From: Streptomyces sp. ICBB 8177
GTDB lineage: Bacteria > Actinomycetota > Actinomycetes > Streptomycetales > Streptomycetaceae
Direction: 5' to 3'
Length of the DNA stretch: 64,000 nucleotides
Assembly: GCF_003144095.1 (NCBI RefSeq)
Contig: NZ_NSKH01000018.1
Location: 503,965-567,964 of the forward strand
Shown here: piece by piece, positions 1 to 8,505 of the stretch
Numbering within the stretch: position 1 is the first letter of the stretch
How the letters are laid out: every line of letters starts with the position of its first letter
Translations under genes and position numbers: made by a program
The notes under the pieces: model-generated
The model's input: the letters and a program-made list of their open reading frames with translations, nothing else
Databases searched by the model: none
Told to the model about the DNA's origin: nothing

Positions 1-495
1 ACCGTCGGCTCCTCGGTGGCCGCGGGCAGCTACCCCATCACCGTGACCGGCACCGCCGCCTCCGGCAGCCACTCCGCCACCTACACCCTGACGGTCACCG
101 GCTCCGGCACCGGATCGGGCTCGCTGACCAACGGCGGGTTCGAGAGCGGCAGCAGCCCGTGGACCTGCGCGAGCGGCAGCACGGTGGTCTCCACCCCCGT
201 GCATTCCGGCAGCCACGCCCTCCAGGTCACGCCCACCTCCAGCACCACCGGTGAGTGCGACCAGTCCGTCACCCTCAAGCCGAACACCAGCTACACGCTA
301 ACCGGCTGGGTGCAGGGCTCCTACGCGTACATCGGCGTCAGCGGCGGGGCGACCGCCAGCACCTGGACGAACTCCAGCGGCTGGACCAAGCTCACCGTGC
401 CCTTCACCACCGGCTCCTCCGGCACCGTCACGGTCTACGTGCACGGCTGGTACGGCCAGGGCGACGTCTACGCGGACGACTTCTCGCTCAGCTGA
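1..495 (+). CDS. Secreted protein, C-terminal carbohydrate-binding module (5' partial)
   Basis: The frame is open from the first base and ends at TGA 493-495, so only the last 164 residues are present. They contain the end of an Ig-like Ser/Thr/Gly-rich segment, a short Gly-Ser linker, and a terminal domain of about 120 residues. That domain begins LTNGGFESG and ends DDFSLS, the usual edges of a CenC-like (CBM4_9-type) jelly-roll module. Such tails are attached to exported glycosidases and proteases of Streptomyces and bind polysaccharide outside the cell. Two cysteines (in PWTC and GEC) could form a disulfide. The catalytic part lies upstream of the window, so the enzyme class cannot be stated. 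Confidence 0.75.
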   Translation, partial: TVGSSVAAGSYPITVTGTAASGSHSATYTLTVTGSGTGSGSLTNGGFESGSSPWTCASGSTVVSTPVHSGSHALQVTPTSSTTGECDQSVTLKPNTSYTLTGWVQGSYAYIGVSGGATASTWTNSSGWTKLTVPFTTGSSGTVTVYVHGWYGQGDVYADDFSLS

Positions 496-518
496 CGACC
501 GCGACCGGCACCGCCACC

Positions 519-553
519 GAGGGCCCGCGGGGGAACGCTCTCCGCGGGCCCTC
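519..553 (+). terminator. Hairpin terminator after the CBM protein
   Basis: A perfect 12-bp GC-rich inverted repeat (519-530 pairing with 542-553) with an 11-nt loop begins 23 bases after the stop codon. There is no T-tract, which is usual in Streptomyces. It is the only clear structure in the gap to the next gene at 793. Confidence 0.7.
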
Positions 554-792
554 GGCACGTGCCCCCGCGCGCCCGGACGGGCTCCGTCCGGGCCCCCGTC
601 ACCCGGATGACGCAGCCTGCCGCAAGGCGTCGCGGCGCGCTCGGCGCACGCCCCCTGCCTCCCGCGAACGGCCCTGGCCCCGCGCGCCGAGCGCCCGGCT
701 GGCGGACAATCTTCGCATCGACCACCGACGCGCCGTGACAGGAGGAGCCGAGGACCGGCCGGGGGCGACGACCAGCGGACGAGGGCAGGTGG

Positions 793-2205
793 ATGACCGA
801 ACCGGTGGACAGCGCGACAGACGGTGCCGAACGCGGCGCCGCGCACGGCAGCGCCCCGCTGCTGGGTGGACGCCGGGTCCGCATCCACCACGCCGTACGC
901 GCCGCCGCCGTGGCGGTCGCGGCCCTGCTGCTGCTCACCACCGGCGCGGGCGTGTGGCTGTACGTCCACCTCGACGGCAACCTGCACGGACTGCCGCTGT
1001 TCGGCGGCGCCACCGGAGACGCAGGACGCGAGAAGCCCGACGCGTTCGGCCGCACACCGGTCAACGTGCTGGTGATCGGCTCCGACGGCCGCGCCGACCC
1101 GGCCGACTGCGCCCTCGGCGGTGACTGCGGCCCGGGACAGAACGCCGACGTGGAGATGGTCGTCCACCTGTCCGCCGACCGGTCCAACGCCACCGTCATG
1201 AGCGTGCCCCGCGACACCATGGCCGACCTGCCCGCCTGCAAGGCCCCGGCCGGCGGCGGAGTGGTGGCGGCCCGCCGCGACCAGATCAACTCCACGCTGC
1301 GCTACGGCCCCGGCTGCACGGTCGCCGCCGTGCACGAACTCACCGGCATCCCCATCGACCACTTCATGATGATCGGCTTCGACGGGGTGGTCCGGATGTC
1401 CGACGCGGTCGGCGGAGTGGACGTGTGCGTGGACCAGGACGTCTACGACCCCTACTCCCACCTGAAGCTGGCCAAGGGCAGGCACACCCTCAAGGGGCTG
1501 GCCGCCCTGGAGTTCCTGCGCTCGCGGCACGCCTTCGGCGACGGCAGCGACCTCGGCCGCACCTACGCCCAGCACCTCTACCTCGGCTCGCTGGTGCGGC
1601 GCATGAAGGCCACCGGCACCCTGACCGACCCGACCACGCTCTACGGGCTCGCCGACGCGGCCACCAAGGCGCTCACCGTGGACACCGGCCTGGACAGCGT
1701 CCCCAAGCTGCTGGGACTGGCCGCCGACCTCAACAAGGTGCAGCCCTCCCGCGTCACGTTCACCACCATGCAGAGCGAGCCCGACCCGGCCGACCCCGGC
1801 CGCGTCGTGGTCGCGCCCGCCGCACAGGCGCTCTTCTCCGCCATCGCCGCCGACCGGGCGCTCACCACGTCGAACGGCGCCAAGTCCGCCGTGGCGAACG
1901 CGCTGCAGCGGGAGGCCGCCACGCCCGAGGCGATGGCCGACCTGGAAGGCCGGATCGCCCTGCGGGACCGCTCCGCGCGGGCCTCCACCGCGCCGCCCGG
2001 CGACGTCTCGGTCGCCGCGTACGCGACGTCCGCGCTGCCGGGCGGCAGCGACGACTCCGGCTACGACGCGCACGCCGAGACCGCCACGCAGGCCACCGGC
2101 TGCGCCGCGGTCAGCCCGTACCGGACGGTGACGGTGAACGGCGTGCCGATGACGCCGACCCAGGCGTTCACCGCGAGCCGCGGCGTCCCGCTGTCGGCCC
2201 CCTGA
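793..2205 (+). CDS. LCP (LytR-CpsA-Psr) family protein
   Basis: This 470-residue protein has a cytoplasmic N terminus, one membrane segment (about residues 33-56, rich in A, V and L) and a large extracellular domain. The LCP core begins at VNVLVIGSDGR. It then shows DVEMVVHLSADR, a PRDT motif, a GIPIDHFMMIGFDGVV segment and an FLRSRHAFGDGSDLGR segment that carries the conserved arginines. LCP enzymes transfer undecaprenyl-phosphate-linked glycopolymers to peptidoglycan. The ATG follows a purine-rich stretch (gagggcaggtgg). About 100 residues after the LCP core have no recognisable domain. The gene appears monocistronic. Its specific glycopolymer cannot be told from the sequence. Confidence 0.88.
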   Translation: MTEPVDSATDGAERGAAHGSAPLLGGRRVRIHHAVRAAAVAVAALLLLTTGAGVWLYVHLDGNLHGLPLFGGATGDAGREKPDAFGRTPVNVLVIGSDGRADPADCALGGDCGPGQNADVEMVVHLSADRSNATVMSVPRDTMADLPACKAPAGGGVVAARRDQINSTLRYGPGCTVAAVHELTGIPIDHFMMIGFDGVVRMSDAVGGVDVCVDQDVYDPYSHLKLAKGRHTLKGLAALEFLRSRHAFGDGSDLGRTYAQHLYLGSLVRRMKATGTLTDPTTLYGLADAATKALTVDTGLDSVPKLLGLAADLNKVQPSRVTFTTMQSEPDPADPGRVVVAPAAQALFSAIAADRALTTSNGAKSAVANALQREAATPEAMADLEGRIALRDRSARASTAPPGDVSVAAYATSALPGGSDDSGYDAHAETATQATGCAAVSPYRTVTVNGVPMTPTQAFTASRGVPLSAP

Positions 2206-2345
2206 CGACCGTCCCCGAAGCACCGGAGCATCCGCGGAAACGTCCCCACGGCGTTCACGCGCCGGACGCGTCGGTCTCACCCGGGCTCCACCGCGCCGCG
2301 CGAGCCTGCGGGCGTCGCCGCCGAGCCGCCCGGAACGGAACGCCC

Positions 2346-3251
2346 ATGACCAGTGCACCCGCACCCGCCCGGTTCCGTGACGTGCCGGGCTGGTTCTTCC
2401 CCGCCGACCAGGTGCTCTTCGACTGGTTCCTGACCCGGCAGCACGCCCGGGGCGAGCGCGGCGACCTGCTGGAGATCGGCGTCTACCTCGGCAAGAGCGC
2501 CATCTTCAGCGGCTGCTACCTGGCCGAGTGGGAACGCTTCACCGTCTGTGACCTGTTCGACTCGCCCGCCGAGGACCGCCCCAACAGCGCCGAGATGGCC
2601 AAGTCCTACGCCACCTTGACCCGGCGCGCCTTCGAGGCCAACTACCTCGCCTTCCACGAGCGGCTGCCGCGGATCGTGCAGGGCCTGTCCTCCCTGGTCG
2701 CCACCGAGGTCCCGGACGCCTCCTGCCGCTTCGTCCACGTCGACGCCTCGCACCTGTACGACCACGTGCGCGGCGACATACTCCAGGCCCGCGCCAAGCT
2801 GCTTCCGTACGGCATCGTGGCCCTCGACGACTTCCGCGCCGAGCACTGCCCCGGCGTCGCCGCCGCCACCTGGGAGGCGGTGACCAGCGGCGGACTGCGG
2901 CCGGTCTGCGTCACCGGCACCAAGTTCTACGGCACCTGGGGCGATCCGGAGCCGGTCCGGGACGAACTGCTGGGCATGCTGGACAGCCGCCGCGACCTGT
3001 GGCACGAAGTCCAGTCGGTGGCCGGGGGACGGCTGATCAGGATCGACGGCAAGAAGGCCACCCCGCCGCGGCACCCCGCCGCCCTGCGCGTCGACGCCGC
3101 CGCCCCGCACCCCGCCTCCGTCCCCGGCCCGGCCGCCGCGGCACCCTCGGCCGACCGCCCCGTCCGCGGCCGTTCGCTGGCCGGACGACTGGCGGCACGC
3201 ACCCTGCCGGGCCCCGTCGTCCGGGCCCTCGCCGGGCGCGCCCGCAGGTGA
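2346..3251 (+). CDS. Class I SAM-dependent methyltransferase
   Basis: The product has 301 residues from ATG 2346. The segment LLEIGVYLGKSAIF matches SAM-binding motif I of the Methyltransf_24 group. It is followed by an acidic loop (CDLFDSP), FVHVDASHLYDHVRGD and IVALDDF, the typical later motifs of this fold. The C-terminal 60 residues are rich in Ala, Pro and Arg and look disordered. In this group the enzymes often act on sugars or small acceptors near cell-wall or polysaccharide genes, and the preceding gene is an LCP protein. The intervening 140 bp argues against tight coupling. The acceptor is unknown. Confidence 0.72.
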   Translation: MTSAPAPARFRDVPGWFFPADQVLFDWFLTRQHARGERGDLLEIGVYLGKSAIFSGCYLAEWERFTVCDLFDSPAEDRPNSAEMAKSYATLTRRAFEANYLAFHERLPRIVQGLSSLVATEVPDASCRFVHVDASHLYDHVRGDILQARAKLLPYGIVALDDFRAEHCPGVAAATWEAVTSGGLRPVCVTGTKFYGTWGDPEPVRDELLGMLDSRRDLWHEVQSVAGGRLIRIDGKKATPPRHPAALRVDAAAPHPASVPGPAAAAPSADRPVRGRSLAGRLAARTLPGPVVRALAGRARR

Positions 3252-3388
3252 CGTGGGGCGGCGGCGCGCACAAATCCACGTGATCCCGAGGCCGTTGGCA
3301 CGTCGACGTGGCGGTCCGGCCGTTCGCCGGGCATGCTGCGGGGTGCACAAGGAATCCCCCCGTGGAATCCTGGCGGAGGAGGGACACT

Positions 3389-4405
3389 GTGGGAACGGCC
3401 TTCGCACTGCCGCTGCTCGGCCTCGCGTTCGCGGTCGCGGCACCGCGGATGCTCTGCCGTGCCCGCTGGCAGGACCGCGAACCGGTGGTGGCCCTGTGGA
3501 TCTGGCAGTGCGTGGTGGCCGCCGTGCTGCTGTGCTTCGGACTGTCCCTGCTCGTCACCGCCGCCGCGTTGTGCCCGCCGCTGCGCGCCGACCTGTTCCT
3601 GCTCGCGCCGCGCGGGGTGCAGCAGGCGTACGGCCTGGCCACCGGCGGCGCCTGGCGCGGGGTGCTGGCCGCGGTCCTGCTCACCGGCGCCGTCCATCTC
3701 GTCCTGCACCTGGCCCGGGAGGCGCACCTCGCGCGCATCAGCCGCCGCAGGCGCTACCGGGAACTGCGCGCCGCCGCCCCCGCACTGCCGCGCGAGGCCT
3801 GTCCGGACACCCCGCGCAGGCTCGGGCGACGCGTGGAGCACGTGCTGGTCATGGAGAACCCGCGTCCGCAGGCCTGGTCCCTGCCGGTACCGCGCCACCC
3901 GCTGCAACTGGTGGTCTCCACCGGCGCGATGCGGCGGCTGAGCGCCGAACAACTCGACGCCGTGCTCGCCCACGAACGCGCCCACGCCCGGGCCCGCCAC
4001 CACCTGCTCCTTCAGTCCGCCGGGGCGCTCACCACCGCGTTCCCCTCCTCCGCGCTCTTCGCCGCCTACGCCGACCGCTCGGCCCGGCTGGTGGAGCTGG
4101 CCGCGGACGACGCCGCAGCCCACCGGCACGGGCAGCTGGCCACCGCCCTCGCCCTGATCGACCTCAACGACAGCCGCGCGGGCCTGTCCAGGACCCCGCT
4201 GCCGGCCGGCTGGAGCCCCGGCACCCCGCCGCCGCCCCCCGTCGAGCAGATCACCGAGCGCGTCGACCGGCTGCTGACCGGGCCGCCCCGGCTGCGTCCG
4301 CTGCAACGGCTCAACCTCACCGCCGCCGGACTCGCCATCATCCTGGTGCCGGTGCTCGTCGCGCTGGCCCCGGGGCTGGGCGCGCTGTTCGCCGCGACCT
4401 GGTGA
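3389..4405 (+). CDS. M56 family integral-membrane metallopeptidase
   Basis: I place the start at GTG 3389, preceded by ggaggaggga, giving 338 residues. An upstream ATG at 3308 in the same frame lacks a ribosome site. Membrane segments lie near residues 1-20, 33-60, 90-112 and 310-330. The zinc site is HERAH at residues 195-199 (HExxH), and ELAADD downstream can supply the third ligand. This is the BlaR1/MecR1-type peptidase fold without the penicillin sensor. In Streptomyces such genes normally sit beside a BlaI/MecI-type repressor, but no repressor is present here. The physiological substrate is unknown. Confidence 0.85.
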   Translation: MGTAFALPLLGLAFAVAAPRMLCRARWQDREPVVALWIWQCVVAAVLLCFGLSLLVTAAALCPPLRADLFLLAPRGVQQAYGLATGGAWRGVLAAVLLTGAVHLVLHLAREAHLARISRRRRYRELRAAAPALPREACPDTPRRLGRRVEHVLVMENPRPQAWSLPVPRHPLQLVVSTGAMRRLSAEQLDAVLAHERAHARARHHLLLQSAGALTTAFPSSALFAAYADRSARLVELAADDAAAHRHGQLATALALIDLNDSRAGLSRTPLPAGWSPGTPPPPPVEQITERVDRLLTGPPRLRPLQRLNLTAAGLAIILVPVLVALAPGLGALFAATW

Positions 4406-4534
4406 GCCCTCCGCCGCAACTCCCGGCACGGGCAAGGGGGCTCCGGCGCGATGGCTTACAGCCCCCTGTGGTACGTGTAGGTCGAACAGATCATTCCGCA
4501 ATCCGGTGAACCGCCACAGCGACCAGGAGACGAC

Positions 4535-5278
4535 ATGAGCGACACCATGACCGCGGGCACGGTCACGATCACCAGCGGCGACGGCGAGGAGATCGAGGCG
4601 TACCTCGCCCACCCGGTCGACGCTCCGCACCGCGGCGGCGTGGTGGTCATCCACCACATGCCCGGCTACGACCGGTGGTCCAAGGAGGTCGTCCGCCGCT
4701 TCGCCTCCGACGGCTGGGCGGCGCTGTGCCCGAACCTCTACTCCCGTCAGGCGCCCGGCGCGAGCCCCGACGACGCCGCCGCGGCGGTGCGCGCCCTCGG
4801 CGGCGTCTCCGACGAGCAGCTGATCGCCGACGTCGAGGGAGCGATGCGCCACCTCAAGTCGCTGCCCGGGGCCAACGGCAAGGTGGGCGTCATCGGCCAC
4901 TGCTCCGGCGGCCGTCAGGCGTTCCTCGCGGCCTGCTCGCTGCCGCTGGACGCGGCCGTGGACTGCTACGGCGCGTTCGTCGCCAAGGAGCCGGACGCGG
5001 GCTTCCCGCTCAAGGTCAAGCCGGTGCTGGGGCTCGCCGGGAACCTGTCCGCCCCGCTGCTGGGCCTGTTCGGCGCCGAGGACTCCTTCCCCGCGCCGGA
5101 CGAGGTCGCCCAACTCGCCGCCGAACTGGAGCGGTTGGGCAAGGACCACGAGTTCCACACCTACGAGGGGGCCGGGCACGCCTTCTTCGCCACCGACCGG
5201 CCGAGCTACCGGCCCGAGGCCGCGGTGGACGGCTGGGAGAAGATCTACGGCTTCTTCGGCCGCCACCTGTCGGCCTGA
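4535..5278 (+). CDS. Dienelactone hydrolase family protein
   Basis: This 247-residue alpha/beta-hydrolase is well initiated (aggagacgac before ATG). The catalytic triad is visible: nucleophile Cys123 in GHCSGG, Asp183 in GAEDSF and His215 in GAGHAFF. A cysteine nucleophile with this spacing is the mark of the dienelactone hydrolase family (carboxymethylenebutenolidase of the chlorocatechol pathway and many relatives). No ring-cleavage or chlorocatechol genes lie nearby, so the real substrate is uncertain. The next small gene starts 46 bp downstream on the same strand and may be co-transcribed. Confidence 0.85.
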   Translation: MSDTMTAGTVTITSGDGEEIEAYLAHPVDAPHRGGVVVIHHMPGYDRWSKEVVRRFASDGWAALCPNLYSRQAPGASPDDAAAAVRALGGVSDEQLIADVEGAMRHLKSLPGANGKVGVIGHCSGGRQAFLAACSLPLDAAVDCYGAFVAKEPDAGFPLKVKPVLGLAGNLSAPLLGLFGAEDSFPAPDEVAQLAAELERLGKDHEFHTYEGAGHAFFATDRPSYRPEAAVDGWEKIYGFFGRHLSA

Positions 5279-5324
5279 CCGCCCGGTCCCACCGCCGTCC
5301 ACCCGTGTTCCGCAGGAGTCCGCC

Positions 5325-5612
5325 ATGTGCACGTACCTGACCGAGAAGATCGCCCTCGAAGGCAGTGGCAAGGGCACCCCGGGCTGGTTCCCGGTCACCC
5401 AGGCCGCCGTCTACGTCGACCACCCCCAGCACCATCCGCAGGAGCACACCGTCAACATCGACTTCACCAACCCCGGGCGAGGTCCCTCCGCCCGGGTGGC
5501 GCTGGAGCTGACCGAGGAGGCCGCGCGCGACCTGGTGGACGCGATCCAGCGGGCGCTGGCCTCGGCCCCGGACGGGCTGGCCGCGGCCGGCCGCCGACCG
5601 GCCGCGGTGTGA
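5325..5612 (+). CDS. Small conserved protein, possibly DUF6295 family
   Basis: A 95-residue soluble protein starting MCTYLTEKIAL, preceded by caggag. The N terminus and the following GWFPVTQAAVYVDHP pattern resemble a short actinobacterial family that I recall as DUF6295. A conserved Cys at position 2, several histidines in HPQHHPQEH, and an amphipathic C-terminal helix (EEAARDLVDAIQRAL) are visible. I know of no function. It lies 46 bp after the dienelactone hydrolase gene and converges with the GH18 gene 7 bp away, with no terminator between them. Confidence 0.6.
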   Translation: MCTYLTEKIALEGSGKGTPGWFPVTQAAVYVDHPQHHPQEHTVNIDFTNPGRGPSARVALELTEEAARDLVDAIQRALASAPDGLAAAGRRPAAV

Positions 5613-5619
5613 CCCCGGT

Positions 5620-6564
5620 TCAGCCGGAGATCTTGCCGAAGATCTTGGAGTAGGCGTAACCGGTGCCCTTGTCGTAGCCGTCGACCTCCCAGAAGGCCAG
5701 CTCCTGGACGCCCTTGGACGCGGCGAAGGCCTCCAGCGTCCTGGCGTCGGCCTGGGTGAAGTCCTCGTCGTCGTCGTTCTTCCCGGCGATCGGGGTGAGC
5801 CCGAGGCGCGCCCAGTTGCTCGCGGCGGAACCGCCGTAGAGCGAGGCGAGCTGGCCTTCGGTGGCGGTCGCGGCCGACTCGGCGTCCTTGAGGGCGTTCT
5901 CGCCGTCGCCGAAGTCCATGGTCATGATGTTGACCAGGTTGACCTTGACGCCCTTGCTCCTGGCGTCCTTGAGCAGGTTGAGGGTCGAGCTCTCCAGCCC
6001 GTCCGGGTCGACCGCCAGGGTGTAGTCGACCTGCACCGACGGGTCCTGCTTCTGGAGGGCCGCCAGGGCCTGGTCCCGGCGGGAGGTGGCGGCGGTGTCG
6101 CTCAGCGTCCCGCCCTCGATGTCGAAGTCGAGGCGGGTCACGCCGTACGTCTTGACGACGTTCGCGTAGGCGGCGGTCAGATCGGAGACCGACGTGCAGG
6201 TCTGCGCCAGCTCACCGCCCGACTCGCCGCCGAACGAGATGATGACGTCGCCGCCCGCCGACTTAAGGGACTTGACCTGCGAGGTGAACGCGCCCAGCGA
6301 GTCGCCGCCGTCCTCCCACTGCGGCGTACAGCCCGACTTGGGCGTCAGGAAGGCGAGCGTGTAGTCCTTCACCCCGCTGGCCTTCATGTCCTTGGCCATG
6401 TCACCGGCGTCGTCCCCGCTGATCTGGAGGTACGGGGCCGCGTAGTGGGCGGCGAACGCGGGGGACGCGGCGGGGGCGGCCTGCGCCGGGAGCGCACCGG
6501 CGACGAGACAGGCGGGGACGACTCCGGAGGCCAGCAGCGCGGCCGTCTTCAGTGACTTGCCCAT
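5620..6564 (-). CDS. Secreted GH18 family glycosidase (chitinase-like)
   Basis: The protein has 314 residues. It has a Sec signal peptide (MGKSLKTAALLASG..., likely cut after AQA near residue 29) and then a single GH18 barrel with no binding module. The catalytic signature is LDFDIEGG, with Asp146, Asp148 and the acid Glu150 (DxDxE). FGGESGGE and the PYLQIS and FWEVDGYDK strands fit this small chitinase-like subgroup. It probably cleaves N-acetylglucosamine-containing glycans outside the cell. A strong ribosome site (ggaagg) precedes ATG. A perfect palindrome lies 27 bp upstream of the start and probably controls it. Activity on chitin rather than a related glycan is inferred. Confidence 0.82.
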   Translation of the reverse strand: MGKSLKTAALLASGVVPACLVAGALPAQAAPAASPAFAAHYAAPYLQISGDDAGDMAKDMKASGVKDYTLAFLTPKSGCTPQWEDGGDSLGAFTSQVKSLKSAGGDVIISFGGESGGELAQTCTSVSDLTAAYANVVKTYGVTRLDFDIEGGTLSDTAATSRRDQALAALQKQDPSVQVDYTLAVDPDGLESSTLNLLKDARSKGVKVNLVNIMTMDFGDGENALKDAESAATATEGQLASLYGGSAASNWARLGLTPIAGKNDDDEDFTQADARTLEAFAASKGVQELAFWEVDGYDKGTGYAYSKIFGKISG

Positions 6565-6590
6565 GACAACCTTCCGTGGGGAGACGTCAA

Positions 6591-6607
6591 TTAGGAAAGT
6601 TTCCTAA
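6591..6607 (-). promoter_or_regulatory. Operator-like palindrome upstream of the GH18 gene
   Basis: TTAGGAAAGTTTCCTAA is a perfect inverted repeat (8-bp arms, 1-nt centre). It closely resembles the palindrome described upstream of Streptomyces chitosanase genes, which is bound by the ROK-family repressor CsnR. This suggests induction of the GH18 gene by an amino-sugar oligomer. The cognate repressor gene is not adjacent. Confidence 0.65.
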
Positions 6608-6656
6608 CGACTTGCACGGGAGGATGGCCTTCGGCCACCGGCGTGTCAAGGGATCG

Positions 6657-6690
6657 CGCGGGCGCGGCCGGTGAACCGGCCGCGCCCGCG
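6657..6690 (-). terminator. Terminator downstream of the beta-propeller gene
   Basis: A perfect 15-bp GC-rich inverted repeat with a TGAA tetraloop lies about 116 bp after the stop of the leftward beta-propeller gene and before the GH18 promoter region. It should insulate the GH18 promoter from upstream transcription. Confidence 0.75.
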
Positions 6691-6806
6691 GTGGTGTTCG
6701 CACGCCTGCGGTGGTGACGGTGGCGGTGCTCGCGTTGGCCCGGGGAAGGCGGGGAGGCGCCCCCTCAGCGGCGAGTGCGGGTCATCGGGGGTCAACCCCC
6801 GGTTGC

Positions 6807-8087
6807 TCAGCGGTAGTTGCCGGTGTGACCGAGGCTGTAGCGGCCGGGCTGCGGGAAGAACGCCAGGCCGTGCGGGTTGGCGCCGACGGGGATGCGGGCC
6901 AGCAGACGGCCGTTGGAGGTGTCGAAGACGTACACCTCGTCGTTGTCCCGGCCGGAGAGCCACAACTGCCGTCCGTCCGCGCTGACCCCGCCCATGTCGG
7001 GGGAGCCGCCGCCCGGGATGGTCCACGTCGCCACCGACTTGCCGGCCCTCGGGTCGACCACCGAGACCGATCCCGCGTCGCGGTTGGAGACGTAGAGCAA
7101 CTGCCCGTCGCGGCTGGGGTGGATGCCGTGCGCGCCCGCACCGGTGTGGATGTAGCCGACGCGCCGCAGCGTCTCCCCGTCGACCGCGACCAGCCCCGCG
7201 TCGTTGAGCGCCGCGACGTAGAAGGTTCGCCCGTCCGGGCCGAGCCTGATGTCCTGCGGCATGACGTTGCGGCCCAGCCTCAGCCGGTCGAGCAGCCGCA
7301 TCGACTTCGTGTCGTACTTCAGCACGTCGCCCGAGAACTCGCAGGTCGCGAGGAAGTACGAGCCGTCCGCGGAGAAGTCGGCGTGGTTGACGCCCTGGCA
7401 CGGCACCTTGACCGCCTTGCGCAGGGCCATGGTGTGCGGGTCGTAGAGGTCGATGCGGTCGTGCCGTTCGGCCATCACCACCGCCGCGCCGCCGTCCGGT
7501 GTGAAGTACAGGTTGTACGGCGCGTCCACCTCGACCGGCTTGCCGGGCTTGGCGGTTCGCGGATCGATCGGGACCAGCCGGTCGCTGCCGCTGGCGTCGA
7601 CCCACAGCGTCCTCATGTCCCACGACGGCGTGACGTGCTGCGGCAGCTTCCCGACCTTGAAGTGCCCGACGACCTTGAAGGTTTTGGGATCGATGACGGT
7701 GACGGTGTCGCGGTCGGGATTGCGGGAGGGCGCCATGCCGTGCATGCCGGGCTCGCCGCTGTTGGGCACGTAGACCAGCTGCGGGTCCCCCTGCACGGCG
7801 GGGGAGAGCATGCCCGCGAGCGTGAAGCCGTACGTCCCGCCCAGCGCGGCGCCGGCCCGGGGCGCCATCGGGGGAGTGAACAGCCGCTGCGCCGCCGACA
7901 CCAGGTTCCCCGGTCCCATCGGCACCTGGGTGGGCGTCAGCCCGGTCGGCGCCTGCGCCGCGGGCCCCGGCCGCCGGTCCGACACGGCACGGAACGCGCC
8001 GGACGTCGGGCCGACGGCGAGCGCGGTCGCAGCCACGCCGAGGGCGAGTGAGCACAGCAGTCCGGTCCGCACATGGCGCGCACGCAC
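6807..8087 (-). CDS. Secreted YVTN/YncE-type beta-propeller protein
   Basis: This 426-residue protein has a signal peptide (RTGLLCSLALGVAATALAV). A seven-bladed-type propeller follows, built from repeats such as DTVTVIDPKTFKVVG, GSVSVVDPRAGKSV and NDEVYVFDTSNGR. These are the lactonase-like YncE/YVTN repeats. Several blades carry HG or HA turns (GMHGM, VNHADF, AHGIHP, NPHGLAF), which in some relatives bind metal or heme-like ligands. The role is unknown. Such proteins are usually surface or periplasmic scaffolds, not proven enzymes. The gene is monocistronic and ends before the strong terminator at 6657-6690. Confidence 0.8.
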   Translation of the reverse strand: MRARHVRTGLLCSLALGVAATALAVGPTSGAFRAVSDRRPGPAAQAPTGLTPTQVPMGPGNLVSAAQRLFTPPMAPRAGAALGGTYGFTLAGMLSPAVQGDPQLVYVPNSGEPGMHGMAPSRNPDRDTVTVIDPKTFKVVGHFKVGKLPQHVTPSWDMRTLWVDASGSDRLVPIDPRTAKPGKPVEVDAPYNLYFTPDGGAAVVMAERHDRIDLYDPHTMALRKAVKVPCQGVNHADFSADGSYFLATCEFSGDVLKYDTKSMRLLDRLRLGRNVMPQDIRLGPDGRTFYVAALNDAGLVAVDGETLRRVGYIHTGAGAHGIHPSRDGQLLYVSNRDAGSVSVVDPRAGKSVATWTIPGGGSPDMGGVSADGRQLWLSGRDNDEVYVFDTSNGRLLARIPVGANPHGLAFFPQPGRYSLGHTGNYR

Positions 8088-8505
8088 AGGGCATCCCTCC
8101 CGTCAGCGGTGGTTCCGGCGCGATGTGATCCGCAGCCAGAATCGGCGCACCGGGCGGGATCGGCGACTCGGGAGGGAGCGACTCGGCGTGTGTGGGGCCC
8201 GGTCGACAGGGGGGAATCGACCGGGCCCCGGGAGCCGGGCGGGCCGAGGGAGTCGCCCGCCCGACCTCCGCCTGCCCGGGGTCCGCGGACACAAACCGGC
8301 CCGATCCCGCCGGGCCCGGGAATCACCCATCCGAGGGGCGTGCGGCCGCGTCGCGGCACTGGGTCCACCCGGGTGAGCCGGCCGGCGCCGCGGCGGTCGG
8401 CGGCCGGGTGCCGGGCGCTCGTGGCGGCCGACGATCACGGTGCTAGGTTCGTGCGTCGTCCCGGCGGTGCGTCCGAGCCGCCGCGCGAGCCGTCAAGGAG
8501 CAGCC
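8088..8505. other. 418-bp divergent intergenic region
   Basis: This gap separates the leftward beta-propeller gene from the rightward crotonase gene and should hold both promoters. No credible coding frame is seen on either strand: the long open frames here only reflect GC content. The one strong structure is the hairpin at 8194-8229. A possible -10-like TAGGTT lies at about 8444-8449, close before the crotonase ribosome site. Confidence 0.5.
8194..8229. repeat. Isolated terminator-like hairpin in a divergent region
   Basis: A perfect 13-bp inverted repeat (8194-8206 with 8217-8229) is separated by a 10-nt loop. It looks like a rho-independent terminator, but both flanking genes are transcribed away from it, so no known transcript ends here. 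Confidence 0.6.

Noticed and set aside
298-2364. Long open frame on the minus strand opposite the LCP gene
   Set aside because: The Ala/Arg/Gly/Val-rich translation has no motifs and mirrors the GC bias of the LCP gene on the + strand.
8440-8505. N-terminal extension of the crotonase from an upstream ATG
   Set aside because: The inner ATG at 8506 has aaggag at correct spacing and matches the family N terminus.
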